Below, one piece after another: positions 57,843-59,329 of a DNA stretch of 59,329 bases. Each line of letters opens with the position of its first letter. The first letter of the stretch is position 1. Where the stretch lies: assembly GCA_017441295.1 (NCBI GenBank), contig JAFRYA010000036.1, positions 1 through 59,329 on the forward strand. The letters are read 5' to 3'. Position numbers and translations under genes: made by a program. The stretch comes from Lachnospiraceae bacterium (lineage in GTDB: Bacteria > Bacillota > Clostridia > Lachnospirales > Lachnospiraceae). The notes beneath the pieces are model-generated. The model worked only from the letters and a program-made list of their open reading frames with translations. It had not been told where the DNA came from and did not search any database.

Positions 57843-59329
57843 ATGGATAATAACCAGCAGGATTTAGGACAGCTCTTACAGGTAAGAAGAGACAAGCTGG
57901 CAGCGCTTCAGGCAGCCGGCAAGGATCCTTTCGTAATAACAAAATATGACCAGACCCATCACACAGATGAAGTCAAGGCACTTTATGAGGCACATGAGGC
58001 CGAGCTTCTGGCAGGCAGAACACCGCTTTCAACAGAAGGCATGGACGAAGCTGCAGCCAGAGAGGCAGTAAATGCTGATTATAACGAGCGCCGCGCCATC
58101 ATGGACGCGCAGCCTATCAATGTTTCAATTGCAGGCCGTATGATGTTCAAACGTGTTATGGGCAAGGCTTCTTTCTGCAATATCCGCGACCTCAAAGGTG
58201 ACGTGCAGGTTTATGTTGCCAGAGACTCTATCGGAGAAGAAGCATACGCTGAATTCAAAAAGTCTGATATCGGCGATATTTACGGCGTCAAGGGATTTGC
58301 TTTCCGTACCAAGACCGGAGAGGTTTCCATTCACGCCGCTGAACTGACGCTGCTCTCCAAGAGCCTTCAGATCCTGCCGGAGAAATTCCATGGTTTGACT
58401 GATACAGACATGCGTTACCGTCAGAGATATGTTGATCTCATTATGAATCCGGAATCCAAAGAGGTATTCCTCAAGAGATCTCTGATCATCAAAGAGATCA
58501 GGAAGTTCCTGGACGGACGCGATTTCATAGAGGTGGAGACACCGACACTGGTAAGCAACGCAGGCGGAGCCGCAGCCCGTCCTTTCGAGACACATTACAA
58601 TGCCCTGAATGAAGACGTCAAGCTGCGCATCTCCCTGGAACTGTACCTCAAGAGGCTGATCGTCGGAGGACTCGAGAGAGTTTACGAGATCGGCCGCGTA
58701 TACAGAAACGAGGGCATTGACGCCAGACATAATCCGGAGTTCACACTTATGGAACTCTACCAGGCATACACAGACTATGAAGGCATGATGGAACTGACTG
58801 AGAGCATGTTCCGCCACCTGGCAAAGACTGTATGCGGCAGCGCTGTCATCAAGTACGGCGACAAGGTGATCGATCTGGAGCAGCCGTTCGCGAGAATGAC
58901 AATGAACGATGCCATTCTCAAGTATACAGGCATAGATTTCGACAAGGTTGAGACAGATGAAGAAGCCAAAGAGCTGGCTAAAGCTAAGGGCATCGAATTC
59001 GAAGAGCGCCATACCAAGGGCGACATCATCAATCTGTTCTTCGAGGAGTTCTGCGAAGAGAAAATGATCCAGCCTACATTTATCATGGATCATCCGCTTG
59101 CCATCTCTCCTCTTACCAAGAAGAAACCGGGAGCGCCTGACAAGGTTGAACGTTTCGAGCTTTTCATTAATTCATGGGAGATGTGCAACGCATATTCCGA
59201 GCTGAACGATCCTATCGACCAGAGAGAAAGATTCAAGGCACAGGACGCTTTAGCAGAAGCAGGCGATGAGGAAGCACAGCACACAGACGAAGATTTCCTG
59301 AATGCTCTGGAAATCGGTATGCCTCCAAC
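57843..59329 (+). CDS. lysS: Lysyl-tRNA synthetase, class II (3' truncated by window end)
   Basis: About 495 residues are present and the gene runs off the window. The OB-fold anticodon domain (VSIAGRMMFKRVMGKASFCN) is followed by the class II core: motif 1 region FLDGRDFIEVETPTLVSNAG, motif 2 YEIGRVYRNEGIDARHNPEF, and DHPLAISPLTKKKPGAPDKV. Before the OB fold there is an extra stretch of roughly 35-40 residues (about 58-96, AELLAGRTPLSTEGMDEAAA and following) that standard bacterial LysRS lacks. The start is the ATG at 57843 behind GGAGAAG. Confidence 0.93.
   Translation, partial: MDNNQQDLGQLLQVRRDKLAALQAAGKDPFVITKYDQTHHTDEVKALYEAHEAELLAGRTPLSTEGMDEAAAREAVNADYNERRAIMDAQPINVSIAGRMMFKRVMGKASFCNIRDLKGDVQVYVARDSIGEEAYAEFKKSDIGDIYGVKGFAFRTKTGEVSIHAAELTLLSKSLQILPEKFHGLTDTDMRYRQRYVDLIMNPESKEVFLKRSLIIKEIRKFLDGRDFIEVETPTLVSNAGGAAARPFETHYNALNEDVKLRISLELYLKRLIVGGLERVYEIGRVYRNEGIDARHNPEFTLMELYQAYTDYEGMMELTESMFRHLAKTVCGSAVIKYGDKVIDLEQPFARMTMNDAILKYTGIDFDKVETDEEAKELAKAKGIEFEERHTKGDIINLFFEEFCEEKMIQPTFIMDHPLAISPLTKKKPGAPDKVERFELFINSWEMCNAYSELNDPIDQRERFKAQDALAEAGDEEAQHTDEDFLNALEIGMPP

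Noticed and set aside
1..59329. Insertion sequences, prophage, tRNA or rRNA genes
   Set aside because: No transposase, integrase, phage structural gene or recognisable stable-RNA gene was found by reading the translated frames and gaps.

Overview
The window looks like chromosomal DNA of a low-to-mid GC anaerobic Bacillota, probably class Clostridia. The signs are AGGAGG-type ribosome binding sites with frequent ATGA or TAATG overlaps, an HPr kinase with a Crh-like HPr beside whiA, a GlgC/GlgD glycogen operon, class B, C and D-like sortases, a SleB-type wall hydrolase and a DUF6145-like protein. The lineage is inferred from gene content; no rRNA or tRNA gene was seen.

Region 1 (1-11.3 kb): after the end of an unidentified gene and a very large imperfect inverted repeat come six tandem, same-strand paralogs of a 486-488 residue FAD-dependent oxidoreductase (fumarate reductase flavoprotein superfamily). 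Each has its own RBS and, 66-76 bp upstream of its start, the same ungapped 22-bp element (RCATTGG-N7-GCACAAAA on the + strand), which suggests one shared regulator. Between paralogs five and six lies a phased array of five roughly 43-bp dyads repeating every 64 bp. A three-S1-domain RNA-binding protein closes the block.

Region 2 (11.3-28.7 kb): two nearly identical URO-D-family (corrinoid methyltransferase-like) genes and a SnoaL-like protein are followed by a tungstate-type ABC transporter. The binding protein of this transporter appears circularly permuted. A UlaG-like metallo-hydrolase overlaps the ATPase gene. Then comes a complete glycogen operon: phosphoglucomutase, glgB, glgP, glgC, glgD, glgA and a GH13 debranching-type enzyme, ending at a strong bidirectional terminator.

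Region 3 (28.7-39.8 kb): a CofE-like ligase, an M18 aminopeptidase and a NagB-like protein with altered catalytic residues precede a five-gene branched-chain-amino-acid-type ABC transporter, a third URO-D-family methyltransferase and a LysR regulator. Two shared palindromic motifs near the methyltransferase and regulator starts suggest one circuit.

Region 4 (39.8-59.3 kb) is mostly housekeeping: an aminotransferase, sortase B, and the run uvrC-hprK-murB-whiA-crh-dnaE-rRNA methyltransferase. A SleB-like hydrolase then converges on an operon of signal peptidase and two sortases. The window ends with an FMN reductase with a zinc-ribbon tail, a DUF6145-like gene, coaX, dusB, greA and a truncated lysS. 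Several near-perfect TTGACA-N17-TATAAT promoters are visible (lysR, greA, sleB).

The least ordinary items are the six-gene flavoenzyme array with its shared cis element, the phased dyad array at 8410-8708, the giant hairpin at 128-311, and the permuted tungstate-binding protein.
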